From Sipunculus nudus (Eukaryota; Annelida; Sipuncula; Golfingiida; Sipunculidae), in the NCBI GenBank assembly GCA_026874595.1, contig CM049310.1, forward strand, positions 27,949,058 through 28,013,057: a DNA stretch of 64,000 bases, given 5' to 3'. Below the pieces are notes generated by a model. That model worked only from the letters and a program-made list of their open reading frames with translations. It did not search any database and was not told where the DNA came from. Every line of letters begins with the position of its first letter. Position 1 is the first letter of the stretch. A program made the position numbers and the translations under genes. This document shows, piece by piece, positions 21,597-33,129 of the stretch.

Positions 21597-23359
21597 ATGT
21601 CTCAAGCACCAAGAAACTTACCTCAAAGCAAGGAAGCATTGCTCAAGTCCTACCAGAAACGTCTGAAGGATGACATCAAAGCTATGGTGGACAACTACAT
21701 GGAGATTATCAAAAGTGCTAAGGTGAAATAATTTGTCATTGGACATGGTCAGTGAATTTATTATCTGAAATTACCAGAAAAAAATCACAATGGTTTCTGG
21801 AGAGACAAGATGTTTAAACATGTGAAATTTTGTTTTTGCCTTTTTCAGGAGAGTGTATTTAGTGTAACTCATTGTGCCAATCTGTACATGTTAGAACGTT
21901 TAATTTAACTCTCTTTAATATCAGCTGTTCTTCCAGCAGTTATTTTTTCATCCGAGCAAGTTATTGAAACTAGGAACATGTGTGTGTTTAGTTTAATTCA
22001 GATACAGAGATCCAGCAAAATAATCACTAATTCTTATGCATATTCACCATCATTTGTTTGTTGGCTATATCTGTTCCTACCACACAAAATAAATCAGTTT
22101 GGTACATTCCCCATCTTGAAAGAAATACCGTAGTACCTTTTTAAAGTATTTTTCCATTGGTTTGGTGCAGGTTGAGTCTGATGAGGCCCAGGTTGCTCGC
22201 ATGACCCAAGCAGAACAGGACCAGTATGAGATGGAAGTACGAGCAGCAAATATTGTGAGTATTCACTGTGAGAAATCACAACTCTGTATTACTGCTGTGA
22301 GAAATCACAACTCTGTATTACTGGATTTTAGATTCGAGATCAAAAGCTTGTGTTATGTCTTGAGATAATTTTGTACACCTGTCATGACCATACCAGTGGC
22401 TGATGTAAAACTACTAAAAGTCTCAGAGAGAGTAGAAAGAAGAAGTTAATAGTTGTTTTTTTTTTTAATCTGTATAACAACTGTCCATTGTTTTGTAACC
22501 AGACATTTTATCTGAAATTTGGGTATTTGAGAAGTCATCAAGAAATATATTCAAAAAGTCAAAACATTTCTGTTTCTGCTGATTTGACCTTGAAGTTGAA
22601 GGTCAAGGTCACCAGTTTTCTACCACCTACAAGATTTTGGTAGAAACATTTCAGGGAGTCAAATTTCATGAAAATAAATTGAGGGATCCAAAGGTTATAG
22701 TGTTCACAAATAATTTCTGTCCTGGCTGATTTGACCTTGAAGATGAAGGTAAAGGTCATCAACTTGAAACAACTTGTGTGTAAAATTTGAGGAAAGAGTA
22801 TTTGATCTCTGACTGATTTAAAAAATATCAACCAAATCCCTTTGTGCTTATACCCAAAAACAACAGAAACAAATCATTTATCCATTAGTGATCACACCCA
22901 CATTAAAGGTATGGTTTTCACACTCTGGAGTCTCAACACATGACACCCTGTACTGGGGATGAGTTGGCCATATATTTTGACAAAGTCCCTATAAAGGACC
23001 ATACCATTTAGATAGAGGTTTTAACCATGTTTTTAACTGGTTTTAACAGCTGGGTGGATAAAACAATGCAACCCTGTAAACAGAGATTGATTATGGTTTG
23101 TTTTGAATAATCAGACAACTGAATTTTACTGCACTTTCAGGTTCGTGCAGGAGAATCCTTACTAAAGTTGGTGTCTGACCTGAAGCAGTTTTTGATCCTG
23201 AATGATTACCCAGCAGTCAATGAGGCAGTGAGACAAAAGACTGAAATAAACAAACGCATGCAAACAGAAATAGACGCTGCACTGCTAGCGCTGAGAGATG
23301 ACATCGCAGCAGATCTCTATGAAATGGAGGAAGAATATTACTCATCAGCTTATAAGTAA
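21597..23359 (+). CDS. MED22: Mediator complex subunit 22 (SURF5), three coding exons
   Basis: Mediator head-module subunit that helps couple transcription factors to RNA polymerase II in the nucleus. Coding exons 21597-21722, 22171-22254 and 23141-23359 join in phase 0 with GT-AG junctions to give 142 aa, near the short (about 140-aa) human isoform. Conserved segments: [20 protein letters not shown] near the N terminus, [17 protein letters not shown] in the middle, then [19 protein letters not shown] and a C-terminal EEEYYSSAY. The profile is mostly helical, as the family requires. The ATG lies 4 nt into its exon (acceptor TCTCTTAAAG), so a non-coding first exon must lie upstream, probably at the RPL7A promoter near 12.8 kb. 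That would make the first intron about 8.7 kb. The long vertebrate C-terminal extension is absent. Confidence 0.95.
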
Positions 23360-23363
23360 TAAA
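23358..23363 (+). terminator. Polyadenylation signal overlapping the MED22 stop
   Basis: The end of the coding sequence reads AAGTAATAAAAT, so AATAAA starts inside the TAA stop. Use of this site would give a 3' UTR of only about 15-30 nt. A second AATAAA at 23680-23685 is the likely alternative. Confidence 0.5.
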
Positions 23364-23704
23364 ATATGTCTATCTAATTTACTGTGTCCTTTTTTACTGT
23401 GCACATGTGTGGAAAACTAGATTTGTATAAATTCCTTGGATGGCAAGTCTTAGAATTCCAGTAACAAAAATCCAAAAATAATTCCTAATACACAATTTGG
23501 ATTGAATAAAAATGTGAAAGCTTGCATGGAAAGTATGAAAATCTTCCAAGAAGGCATGAAAGCATGCCTGCAAGTTCTGCAAAACTTCATCCAACAAAAT
23601 CCAACATCCTGAAGCAATGAGGAGGCATATTCCTGTTTCAGGAAGTGTTTAAATATGTATGAAAGTTTAAGAATGTCATAATAAAGATGAGTTTGCAGAA
23701 ATTA

Positions 23705-24990
23705 ATTGTATCTGCCATAATAGAGTTTTGCAGATGCTATGTTTTCACATTGGTTCTGCCCTAGCGTCATATTAACCCTCTGGCATTACGACCAGATTAT
23801 TGGCGCCCGAGTGTCAAGACATCTGCGTCTGAGGATCACATTATTAGGCCTTATGAAGATGCAAATATTTTCGTCATTTCTGACAACGCTTCATGGGCTA
23901 CTGGTACACTGTCAATCAACATAAACCAGACCACTCGTTAGCATTTTTTGTGTACTTTCTAATAATACCAAATATGAACGAGAAAAGTTCCTGTTTAACC
24001 CAGCACATTGGTAAATCCCTCGGCATGTTCGTTGAATTTTTGACCGCATGAATGTAAGCATGGCTCCCACGGGTTACAGGACGCAGGCTACTTGCAGGCG
24101 ACACAGGAAATGACCCGTGTCCATGGAGACGGTGTTTCAGTTTGGGTTGCGAGCTCACATATACACTATTGTGTTTATTCACCATTCTAAGCATAATATT
24201 GAGAATATGGGCCGTTTACCACAATATGAATGCAACAAAAAGCAAGACCACTGCGATACATTCCTCTTTATTACTAGTATCATGACTCGAGTAGGCTTAC
24301 CAGCCCAATTATCCGATTGCCTACTGAGTCAGGTTGGCACGGCTAGTTCTGCCCTCACCGCAGCATTCGTTTCCGGAGAACTCCTCTGAATACCTTAGAC
24401 TCCTCTGAATACCTTAGACCAATCTCTTACAGAACCCAGCATACTTATTCGGTCACATGTGAACTGGTGCATAACAAAAACTGGTAGTGATACCTGCAGT
24501 CCTTTTCATGTAGCATGAATCTGGGTGTTTTAATGATAACAGCCTGTATCTCAGAAGTGGTTCAATGTATTGGGCTGAAATTTTTCATGTGCATAGATCT
24601 TGGATTTCTCCTTTTTGTACTCAAGATTGATGGTGCCATCTATAATCATTTTTGTGTGGCATCTATCGATGCATTTGCCAATTTTTCATCTTAGTCATTT
24701 GTTCAATTTATTGGGCTGAAATTGTGCATTTCCATGGATCATGGATACCTCGATCTCATGCTCATGACTGGTGGTGCCATCTGTAATCATTTCTACATGG
24801 CGTCCATCCTTGAGTGAAAATTGCTCATATCTCACAAGTGGATGGATGTATCAGCCTCAAATTTTGCATGTTCATCCATCTTTGATAGCAGTTGTTGTAG
24901 ACCAGACAGCTGGCACCACCTGCCATTCCGTTTTTATAGAATTCATTGATGCACCTTTAAGCTCTCTGGAATAAAGTTCAGAGAAGTTTA
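23705..24990 (+). repeat. Dispersed repeat, GGTGGCGCCACC family, diverged copy 3
   Basis: It starts with GTATCTGCCATAATAGAGTT-like sequence and contains TTCCGGAGAACTCCTCTGAA (24371 onward, partly duplicated), GTCACATGTGAACTGGTGC and decayed TGGTGGTGCCATCTGTAATC palindromes. About 600 bp between the left end and the TTCCGGAG block are foreign to the family and may be an insertion. It is older than the 18-kb copy. Confidence 0.55.
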
Positions 24991-25379
24991 TATTGAATCC
25001 TCACGGTTGGTTTCAGCCTTTGCATCAGTGTCGTCTGTAGACACCCCAGGCTAAAGTTTTTGTTAACTCATATAACTGGGCAACCACATACCCAATTGCT
25101 TTCATATTATACAGATGTATGGTATAGGTGGTTAGAAATACCCCAGATGATCTCGGGGTCAAAAGGTCAAGCTCACAGGCCCCAGTTGTTCATGAACAAG
25201 TCAGATTAAAGTTATTTTGTTAGGCTTGTTACTCCATTGCTAATGAAGACCTTTCACTTAAAATTAATACATTGATGTACAGTGACAATACCTAACTCGG
25301 CTTTTAAAAATTTTTACCATATTTTACTTTCTTGGCCAGTAATTAGTACTAAATGAACAAAATTCACAGAGATCCCAGT

Positions 25380-26500
25380 GACTGAAAGTCTTCTGAGCTA
25401 TAGCGATCACTCTTTTGTTGTCCGTCCATCCATCCATCAGTCCGTCTGTAAACAAGGCACAAATTGTCTGCATTGGACCTTGAATCTTCTAGCTTCACAT
25501 CTCTGTTACCCATATCCTATGAGCTTTGGGGCTTGTTATTACCCCCCCAGAATAATTAAAAATTTGATTCATAAGCTCCAGTATCTGTATTACTAATGCA
25601 TTGATTGCCATGATTCTTTTCATGCATATTGATCATGGAGTGTTTCATCATTTCTTGCAGACTGGTGGCACCACCTGTTTTGTTTCTAATTTCAACACAT
25701 TTTTTGGGGTCTACTTTTGAGACCTTCAAATGAAGCGGTCATCAATTAACAAGGAACAAATTGTAACCATTTGAACCCAGAATCTTCTTACTTCCAATCC
25801 AATGAGGTCCTTGGAAAAATCTCCTTGGAAGCCTGAAATTAGGTCTCTGTTACCCATATCCTCCAACTTTGGAGCTTATAGGTACCCTTAGAATAATTAA
25901 AAATTTTAAACAAAAGTTCCAGTATCTGACTAACTAATGCATTGATAGCCATGATACTTTGCATGCATATTGCTAATGGAGTGTTGCAGTTCCTGCAGAC
26001 TGGTGGTGCCGTTATTTTTAATTTTTATGCATTTTTTCTCATTTCTGAGACCTTCAAATAAAGTGGTTGTTTGTTAACAGGGCATGAATCGTAATTGCTG
26101 GACCTAGAATCTTCTAACTTGACATTCAGGGAGGTCGATAAAAAAATATTGGAAAACTGAAAATAGGTCTCTGTTACCTTTATCCAGAATAATTAAAAAT
26201 TCTATAAAAAAGCTCCAGATGGGCACAAATCTTAGCAGCTAGGTGTAGAATAAGGTCACTGAAACCTATATCTTAGGTCTATTGCCAAAATGCATGATTT
26301 TGAGCCCTCTGGGATTCAAAGGTAAAGGTCAAAGGTCACACCATACTTCACAAACAAGTCAGGTTAAAGGTTTTTAGTGAGGTCCTTTGCTCCATTGCTA
26401 ATGAAGATATTTAAAATTAAACTTAGAGCACTGATGAACATTGACAATTCCTATCACAGCTTCAGAATATTCCCCATACTTTAAATATTTGGCCAGTAAT
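25380..26500 (+). repeat. Dispersed repeat family C, copy 1
   Basis: It begins GAGCTATAGCGATCACTC with a GTCCGTCCATCCATCC run. It then has two to three diverged internal units, each with a CACAAATTGTAACC/ACCTAGAATCTTCT phrase, AGAATAATTAAAAATT and CAGACTGGTGGTGCC. The same units occur at 48.33-50.2 kb and in part at 61.36-61.6 kb. No coding frame is seen. Confidence 0.6.
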
Positions 26501-27529
26501 TAGCACTTAAGACACAAAATATGTATATATCCCAACCAAGCACAGGTGAAAATTTTGGGATAACTCTTTATAAAACTCAACCACTTGCCCCATTGTTTAA
26601 ATATATAATATACTTGTTATATTGGGGGTTTAGAATCTCCTATATAATTTGGGGGTTAAAGGTCAAGGTCACAAATCACGTTTGTTTAGGAAAACATCAG
26701 GTTAAAGTTTGGCACAATTACGGCTGATCTGCCTCACATTCAGCTGATCTGTCCCACGTTTGGCTGATCCATCACAATATTTAATCATTCATTCCTATAC
26801 CTTCCACTGAATTCCATTGAAATCTACTGAAACCTTTTGGAGATTGTAACAAACATAATTTCCAGCAAGGGTCTGCAGCATTGCTAACCACTTAGTGATT
26901 TTAGATAACTTATATGATCTCGTATAGGTCTTTGTAGCCAAGTTTCCAATCACTGTGAAATCATGCAGTACCAAACCAGTTGGGGAAGTTTGCAATAAAT
27001 CTTTACAATTTATTTAATTTCTGTAATAACTTTCAAGTTCTCTATTAACTATTTATGATTGCATTTGATTGTCCAAAATCCTATTTTTTCTGGTGTTGTT
27101 TTCAATAATGCAATGAGATGAACCTACCCAAAAACTCCTTAATATTATTAGACTGAACTCAATATCACAATCTTCTTTTTTTAAAGAACAACACAACCAG
27201 TCTCTGATTTTACTTTTTTGTCAACACAAAATGTATTGTGGCAGTGTATTTCAAATTTTGCTTTTTTTACTGTAAGATGTAATGCAATATGCTTGCACTT
27301 AAGCTCTAGCCTTTCTTGGCAAGAGTTACCTTAGGTAAAGTTACTGGATATGTGTCTCTTCTTTGCACTGGTAGAGTTTTGCACTTCTGGAACTTTGGCA
27401 TAGCTATTCTGGATGCCCTACTCTAACTTGTCCAGTATGTGCTGCCACCTATGACTTAGGAGCCAAACTAAATCTCTGAAGTAAAGAAAGATGTAGAAAA
27501 GGGACAGGCAATGTAAGGAAGGTCCAACG
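26501..27529. other. Intergenic, no gene recognised
   Basis: It is AT-rich, with a short GGTCAAGGTCACAAATCACG remnant near 26660. I see nothing else that I can support. Confidence 0.4.
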
Positions 27530-27535
27530 TTTATT
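27530..27535 (-). terminator. Candidate polyadenylation signal of the nuclease-Death gene
   Basis: The first AATAAA on the minus strand after the stop at 27937 lies here. It implies a 3' UTR of about 0.4 kb. Confidence 0.45.
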
Positions 27536-27936
27536 ACACAAAGAAAGAAGATTCACAAACTTTGTATAAGCATAATTTGTCATTTAAGATGATATATAAG
27601 ATTATTTGGAGGAGGTCCTCACAGGCAAGTTCTAACAGTTTTAGAAATCAAATTACTTTTCCTATGACTGATTTCTTTCAAATATGAATAATATTTTTAA
27701 TATTTTTCATTTTACATACAGCATTCTAAGGGGAATCAATTTCTTTAAATTTTTTCAAAGGGATTTAACATCCTTTCCTAATACTGCAGTAGAAATAAAC
27801 ACATTCCATTACATGAATGGTTATCTAATTAATACATCCTATTCAGCTATTTTACAATCAAAAACAAACTTTAGTTCCTACAATGTACTTTGCATTCTTC
27901 AACTACTGGGCTTAAACTCCCATAGTTGTGATACTC

Positions 27937-30900
27937 TCAAGATTTCTCCAGTAACTTTGCCACAGCATTCAGTCTACAGTTAATCAGCGCCTGTCTGAGG
28001 TCCTCAGCTACACTGCTGCCCCCTCTGTGTTGGCTCTGCCATTGGGTCAGCATCCTGTAGACCTTTTCACGTAGATCAACATCTTGTGACTGGATGCACA
28101 TGATGTCAGCTTCCTGCAGCCCCAGGTAGCGGGCCACAAACTTCCAGTCCTTCAACAGCCCCACCTGACTGACAAGCTGCTGTAGCAGGTCTGGTGACAG
28201 TGCTGTAAAGATTGTTACATTTTCATTCAGATATCAGCAAAAGACAACTCTTGTTTATCGGCCTAATTTGGAGAGGGTATAACATGCAGCCAAAAATGAA
28301 TCTAGACCTACATTTTTGTGATACATTTAGTCATTGTACCATACAAATGCTTGGACATTTGGGGAAATGTCTGTCAAATATAAGAATGAAAAACTGGCTT
28401 CCCAGACAGAATTTCAAGGAACATCACTCTTAGGTATTTAGTCATTGTACAATACAACTGCTTGGACATTTGGGGAAATGTCTGTCAAATATAAGTATGA
28501 AAAACTGGCTTCCCAGACAGAATTTCATGGAACATCACTCTTAGGCCAAAAAAGGTAAAAGGTATGGTTCTCAGGCATCGCCCGCGTCAATTTAAACCCA
28601 TCGCATCAAAAATTTTTATTTTCATCTTTCAAGAAGATAAAATAATACAATTTTGATCAGATTTCCTTATTATGTAGTGCTTTTGCCTGTTTAGCAAAAA
28701 ATCTGTTATTTTCATGCTTTTCCCTGATCATATGACACTTTTATCAAAAAATACAAAAAAGTTGAAAAAAATAAGTATTGCCCGCCCACACTGATTTCTG
28801 AAAAAGTGCCTGAGAACCAAACCTTTTTATTTTTTGGCCTTACATGTCACTCACTTGACATTAAGTCTGTGACCAAACTTTTTCTAATTTATTCACACAC
28901 TCAAAGACACCTCAGGAGTTTTTAGTACATTTTTCACTCACCAGATGGCAGATCAGTGGTCCCCTTGTTAACAGACTTGCATTCACGCAAGCTGTTTTGT
29001 AAACTTGGCATTGTGGTTATCTGGCTTTCTAGGCTGTAAGGATAAGAGGTCCAAAGATTAGAAGTGAAATTAGTTTACAGGGTCACAGAAAGCAAGAACA
29101 AATGAAAGGGAAAAAAGATGTAAAATTGGAAATTCATTGTCAGATATATCATGATCAAGCCATATCTGATAAAAATTGAGTTTCTGTTCTAAATAAACAT
29201 GACTGACAGGCAACTATTATTATTTTCATATGCACTTTTTGCAAACATTTGGACCAAACATACTGTATAAACTATAGAAGGGCATATTTGGAACAAAGGT
29301 TGCCCTGCTAAATTATGTGAAACACTAGGAAATGCCCTGTCTGTATTTAAACATTTGCATTGTGTTTTATCTGACACTATATCAGGTCAATTTGGCTGAA
29401 AACAAAAACAATTCCAAGCAAGACTGTCCTGACACATGGATTAACTATTTCCAATTCATCTGTTTTATACATTGTTATGATTCTGTGTAAACACAGTCCA
29501 CATGTGTCTGTTTACCATAACAAGACTGCATAACCACAGGTCTGGTCAAACAAGGAGAAGAGACATGAAAGGAGAAACAGTAGTTATGAGCTTAAAAAAT
29601 CCTGATTTGTCAAGTTGCACAGTGCAGCCACCAGGTGGCATGCATGCATGTTTTGCACCACTGGACACACCTGATGCAAGCTTATTTACACTTCTGTACA
29701 CAGAAGCAGATCCAGGGGGAGAGTCCAGGGGGTCCAGACCCCCTCCCCCCCCCCCTTTCCAGACATGGCAACCTTTTTTTCAGGGGTTCAGATTTTTCAG
29801 ACTTGTGCCATGTTGTTGACTCTTTTATAGGGTTTTTCATAAGTACTCAAGGCTTGGACCCACCCTTTTCCTAAATCCTGGATCCGCCCCTGGTACATGA
29901 TTAACAAATGGTTGGAACAAAAAATTGGCAGATATTATAATACTTTAAAGAGAAAATGTTATATTTACATATAAATATTACAAAAACTGTATGTGAATAG
30001 GTCCCTTTAATACATGGCATGAAATGTCTGCATACATGGCTTGAAATGTTATGGGCGGTCTCTAAAGACCTACATCTGTAAATTCTATCTCCATAAATGT
30101 ATGGATAAATTATACAATTTATGTATGGTTCATCCTAGAAAAACTATTGACGTGTTAAAATATATCATTGTGGAATCTTGTCACTTACCTGGATAATGAT
30201 CTTTGTACTTCATCTTACCTGGATAATGATCTTTGTACTTTATCTCACCTGGATAATGATCCTTGTACATTATCTCACCTGGATAAAGATCTTTATACAT
30301 ATCTCCGGGATAATGATCTTTGTACTTTATCTTATCTGGATAATGATCTTTGTACTTTACCTTTCCTGGATAATAATCTTTGTACTTTATCTTGCCTGGA
30401 TAATGATCTTTGTACTTCATCTTACCTGGATAATGATCTTTGTACTTTATCTCACCTGGATAATGATCCTTGTACATTATCTCATCTGGATAAAGATCTT
30501 TGTACATATCTCCTGGATAATGATCTTTGAACTTTATCTTACCTGGATAATGATCTTTGTACTTTACCTAACCTGGATAATGATCTTTGTACTTTATCTT
30601 GCCTGGAAAATAGTCTTTGTACTTTATCTTGCCTGGATAATGATCTTTGTACTTTATCTTACCTGGATAATGATTTTTGTGCTTTATCTTACCTGGATAA
30701 TGATCTTTTACTTTATCTCACCTGGATAATGATCCTTGTACTTTATCTCACCTGGATAATGATTTTTGTACATATCTCCTGGATAATGATCTTTATACTT
30801 TATCTCACCTGGATAATGATCTTTGTACTTCATCTTACCTAGATAACGATCTTTGCAGACCTAGGCTGGTCTTCTTGATCTCCTCGTGTATAGCATCCAC

Positions 30901-31557
30901 CTTATTGCTTACACCATTCATCATTTCTGTCTGCTCATTCAGACTGTCACAGACCACGGCCTGGTTCTGCTGAACCTCCTCAATACCACCAGCTACTCCA
31001 CGTACAGCTCTCTCAAGCCTCTGTACACCTTTAGCTGCGTGGGTAGCAATTTTACGTGAGCTGTAACCTCCTATATGATACAAGTCAGCAATCCTCTTAG
31101 TTAACTCTTTTGATTCCTTAATCCATCTGGACAAAGTTTCACAGCCAATCACAATGACATGCTCACACTGAACTTTACCAAACATACTGACGATTTTCTC
31201 TTCTTGCCCAGCTGGTGTGCGATAATTCATGACAATTATGTACATGGTCAGCTGATGTCGCTTCACTAACTCATGCACTTTACCAAGCTCTCGTTGAAAC
31301 AGCTGTTTTCTGATGCTGTTGTTTATCCTCATTCCCTCACGTTTTGTGTGTTTTACCTGGACCACAATATTTTGTTTATGATACTCTTGATCACCCACTT
31401 TTATCGATATGTTCCTGATGGCTCCATCTCGCCCCCTGTCTCTTCCTTTTGTAAATGTAAGCACTGGAATGTTGAAGTGATGCTGCAATACAGTTGCTGC
31501 CAGTTCCTCAAACTTGTACGGATCCAGTCGATGGAAAGGCAGTTCTACATCAGACAT
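27937..31557 (-). CDS. Restriction-endonuclease-like/Death-domain fusion protein, three exons
   Basis: The exons 30839-31557, 28942-29033 and 27937-28202 join in frame (GT-AG) to give 358 aa. An in-frame TGA 15 nt upstream of the ATG, in an exon opening at about 31597 after TTACAG, supports the start. Residues about 10-170 resemble Mrr-type PD-(D/E)XK nucleases: helix FEELAATVL (E17/E18), GRDRGRDGAI with D44, VVQVKH with Q67 and K69, then a YIIVMN strand and CEHVIVIGCETLSRWI. Residues about 175-245 are heptad-rich (VQRLERAVRGVAGGIEEVQQ), probably a coiled coil. Residues about 272-358 read as a Death domain: DWKFVARYLGL, EADIMCIQ, LREKVYRMLTQWQ, LRQALINCRLNAVAKLL. There is no signal peptide or membrane segment, so it is probably cytosolic or nuclear. 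By family knowledge, Death domains recruit apoptotic or NF-kB adaptors and Mrr-like folds cut DNA. The combined role in innate immunity or cell death is my inference. Confidence 0.85.
28326..28546. repeat. 111-bp tandem duplication in intron 2
   Basis: Two nearly identical units, starting TTTAGTCATTGTACCATACA and TTTAGTCATTGTACAATACA, lie at 28326 and 28437 inside intron 2 of the nuclease-Death gene. They have no coding content. Confidence 0.8.
28541..28837. mobile_element. MITE, GGTTCTCAGGC family, copy 1
   Basis: The left end GGTATGGTTCTCAGGC is inverted at the right end (GCCTGAGAACCAAACC), with outer GGCCAAAAAA and TTTTTTGGCC. The interior (CATCAAAAATTTTTATTT, AAGATAAAATAATACAATTT) is shared with 54885-55172. 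It is non-autonomous and lies in intron 2 of the nuclease-Death gene. Confidence 0.75.
29695..29893. mobile_element. Short element with GGATCC-type inverted ends, copy 1
   Basis: It starts CAGAAGCAGATCCAGGGGGA and ends AAATCCTGGATCCGCCCCTG, which are imperfect inverted ends. It lies in intron 1 of the nuclease-Death gene. A second copy is at 52018-52168. Confidence 0.6.
30184..30838 (-). repeat. 30-bp minisatellite built from a 5' splice site, about 22 copies
   Basis: On the minus strand the unit is AAAGATCATTATCCAGGTAA followed by GATAAAGTAC (30 bp; a few units are 27 bp). It abuts exon 1 of the nuclease-Death gene, whose own end, AAAGATCGTTATCTAG/GTAAGA, is clearly the founder. About 13 of the 22 units keep an intact CAG/GTAAGA or CAG/GTGAGA donor. 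The others are GC, GA or AT variants. A different frame gives a 10-residue KYKDHYPGKI repeat, but in the exon-1 frame every unit ends with a stop. It is therefore intronic. Confidence 0.9.
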
Positions 31558-31611
31558 GGCTTTAGCAGCTCAGCAAAGAGCCCGTTGTGCCCCTCACCTG
31601 TAATTCAATAA

Positions 31612-33129
31612 TGTATTAATTATTATTATTATTATTATTATAAACAAGGGACCTATGGGTCACGACGCTCAGCTGTTATATATGATAAAAAAATATGATT
31701 TAGAAATGAGGCACATGCTGGTTTCGTGTGGTAATAAGTATAAGATGTATTATGAGTTGTTGTTGTTGTTAAGCTTATGTATGATTTTGATAGTACCTTT
31801 GGAGACAGAGAAGAGAATTGATTTCATTTATTTTATTAACAAATAGAGTACTATTGTCACACAGATTTTGACTTGGCCATATAACTTATAAGCAGAACAT
31901 ATAATATAAGAGTTTAACTATTTATTTAAAAAATTACAAATATTGTCCCAGATATAATTTTTATTAAAAATAATAAGAGAATCATATGATTTTTTAAAAT
32001 GAAATATAACTGATATGATTATTAAAATAATATTAAAGAATATATTCATGAATGCATTCATGAATACATTTTGAAAGTATTTGCACGAGTATTCATATAC
32101 TTTCATTTTTACCTGAATTCCCATTCTTTATGCAAGAAATTTTATAATGGAGTACATAATCATATTCGTATTTAAATACAATTACAAAGTATTCGCACCA
32201 TGTCTGGTATTTATTCAATTTTCACCAAACAATGATGTTGAGAATCCAGAATATACAAAATTCACACATTTAAATAATGATCATAAGTACCTGGTTTTAT
32301 GGCTTTTATTTATATTAAAAAATAACTGTAAAAAATTCATTTTGGACTAATTTCACATCAATGTACACACTAGACACAGTAGGAATCTAAATTAATATTA
32401 TCAACTGCATCTTTGTCTATCATTAATTTCCTTCATATGATCCCTAATGATTAGTAATGAATAATATGATTTACTTCTTTATCATTAAAATTGAACTGAA
32501 AAATGCCATAGGTGACTGCATGGTGTTATTTGGAATATGTGACATTCTACCCATCGATACAAGATTCTTATATCATCAGTAACTGCAAGTTAATTTCCTG
32601 TTATTATAAACTAACAAATTCCTTTTCTATTTTTCTTTAATTTGTTATTAAAAACCAATAAAAATTTATTAATTTGTTGTTTATTGTTATGTTGTTGGTT
32701 AAAACTACTAGATGAGTTGGGTTGGACACCTGGATCAACTGTGGCTGGCCATAAGCTGCCTGGATTCCTGTATGCCTCGCCTCAAGCGTGCATAATTTGA
32801 TGAAAGGTCAACAAGGTCAACATACAGGTGACTCAAGAGGGGCTGGAGAGAGCCAAAGTCTGACAGGGTCTCATAAAAAACATTAATAAAAGCTACAATT
32901 TTTGGCCAATTTCTTTCAGCTTTCTAAACTAAAAAGCTGAAATCCTTATGTGTGCATGATATGAAAATTATATCAACAGTGCTCACGGGAAACAAACGTG
33001 CCATGGTCACAGTTGGGCAAAATTTAAGGTACTAATTTTATATTTATACTAATAACTTATAAAATTTGAAAAATTCAGAACTAATTTCAGGTATTCAATT
33101 GAATCTTGATTAAATAATGTTACATCCCT
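31612..33129. other. Upstream flank of the nuclease-Death gene, no other gene
   Basis: It has a TTA microsatellite near 31617-31641 followed by GGGACCTATGGGTCACGACG, which also occurs near 4170 as a repeat-family end. The rest is strongly AT-rich without supported frames. No TATA box can be assigned. Confidence 0.4.

Noticed and set aside
30168-30729. Plus-strand TWIMIFVLYL and minus-strand KYKDHYPGK repeat proteins
   Set aside because: Both are readings of the 30-bp intronic splice-donor minisatellite. The exon-1 frame stops at every unit, and no exon border joins the other frames.
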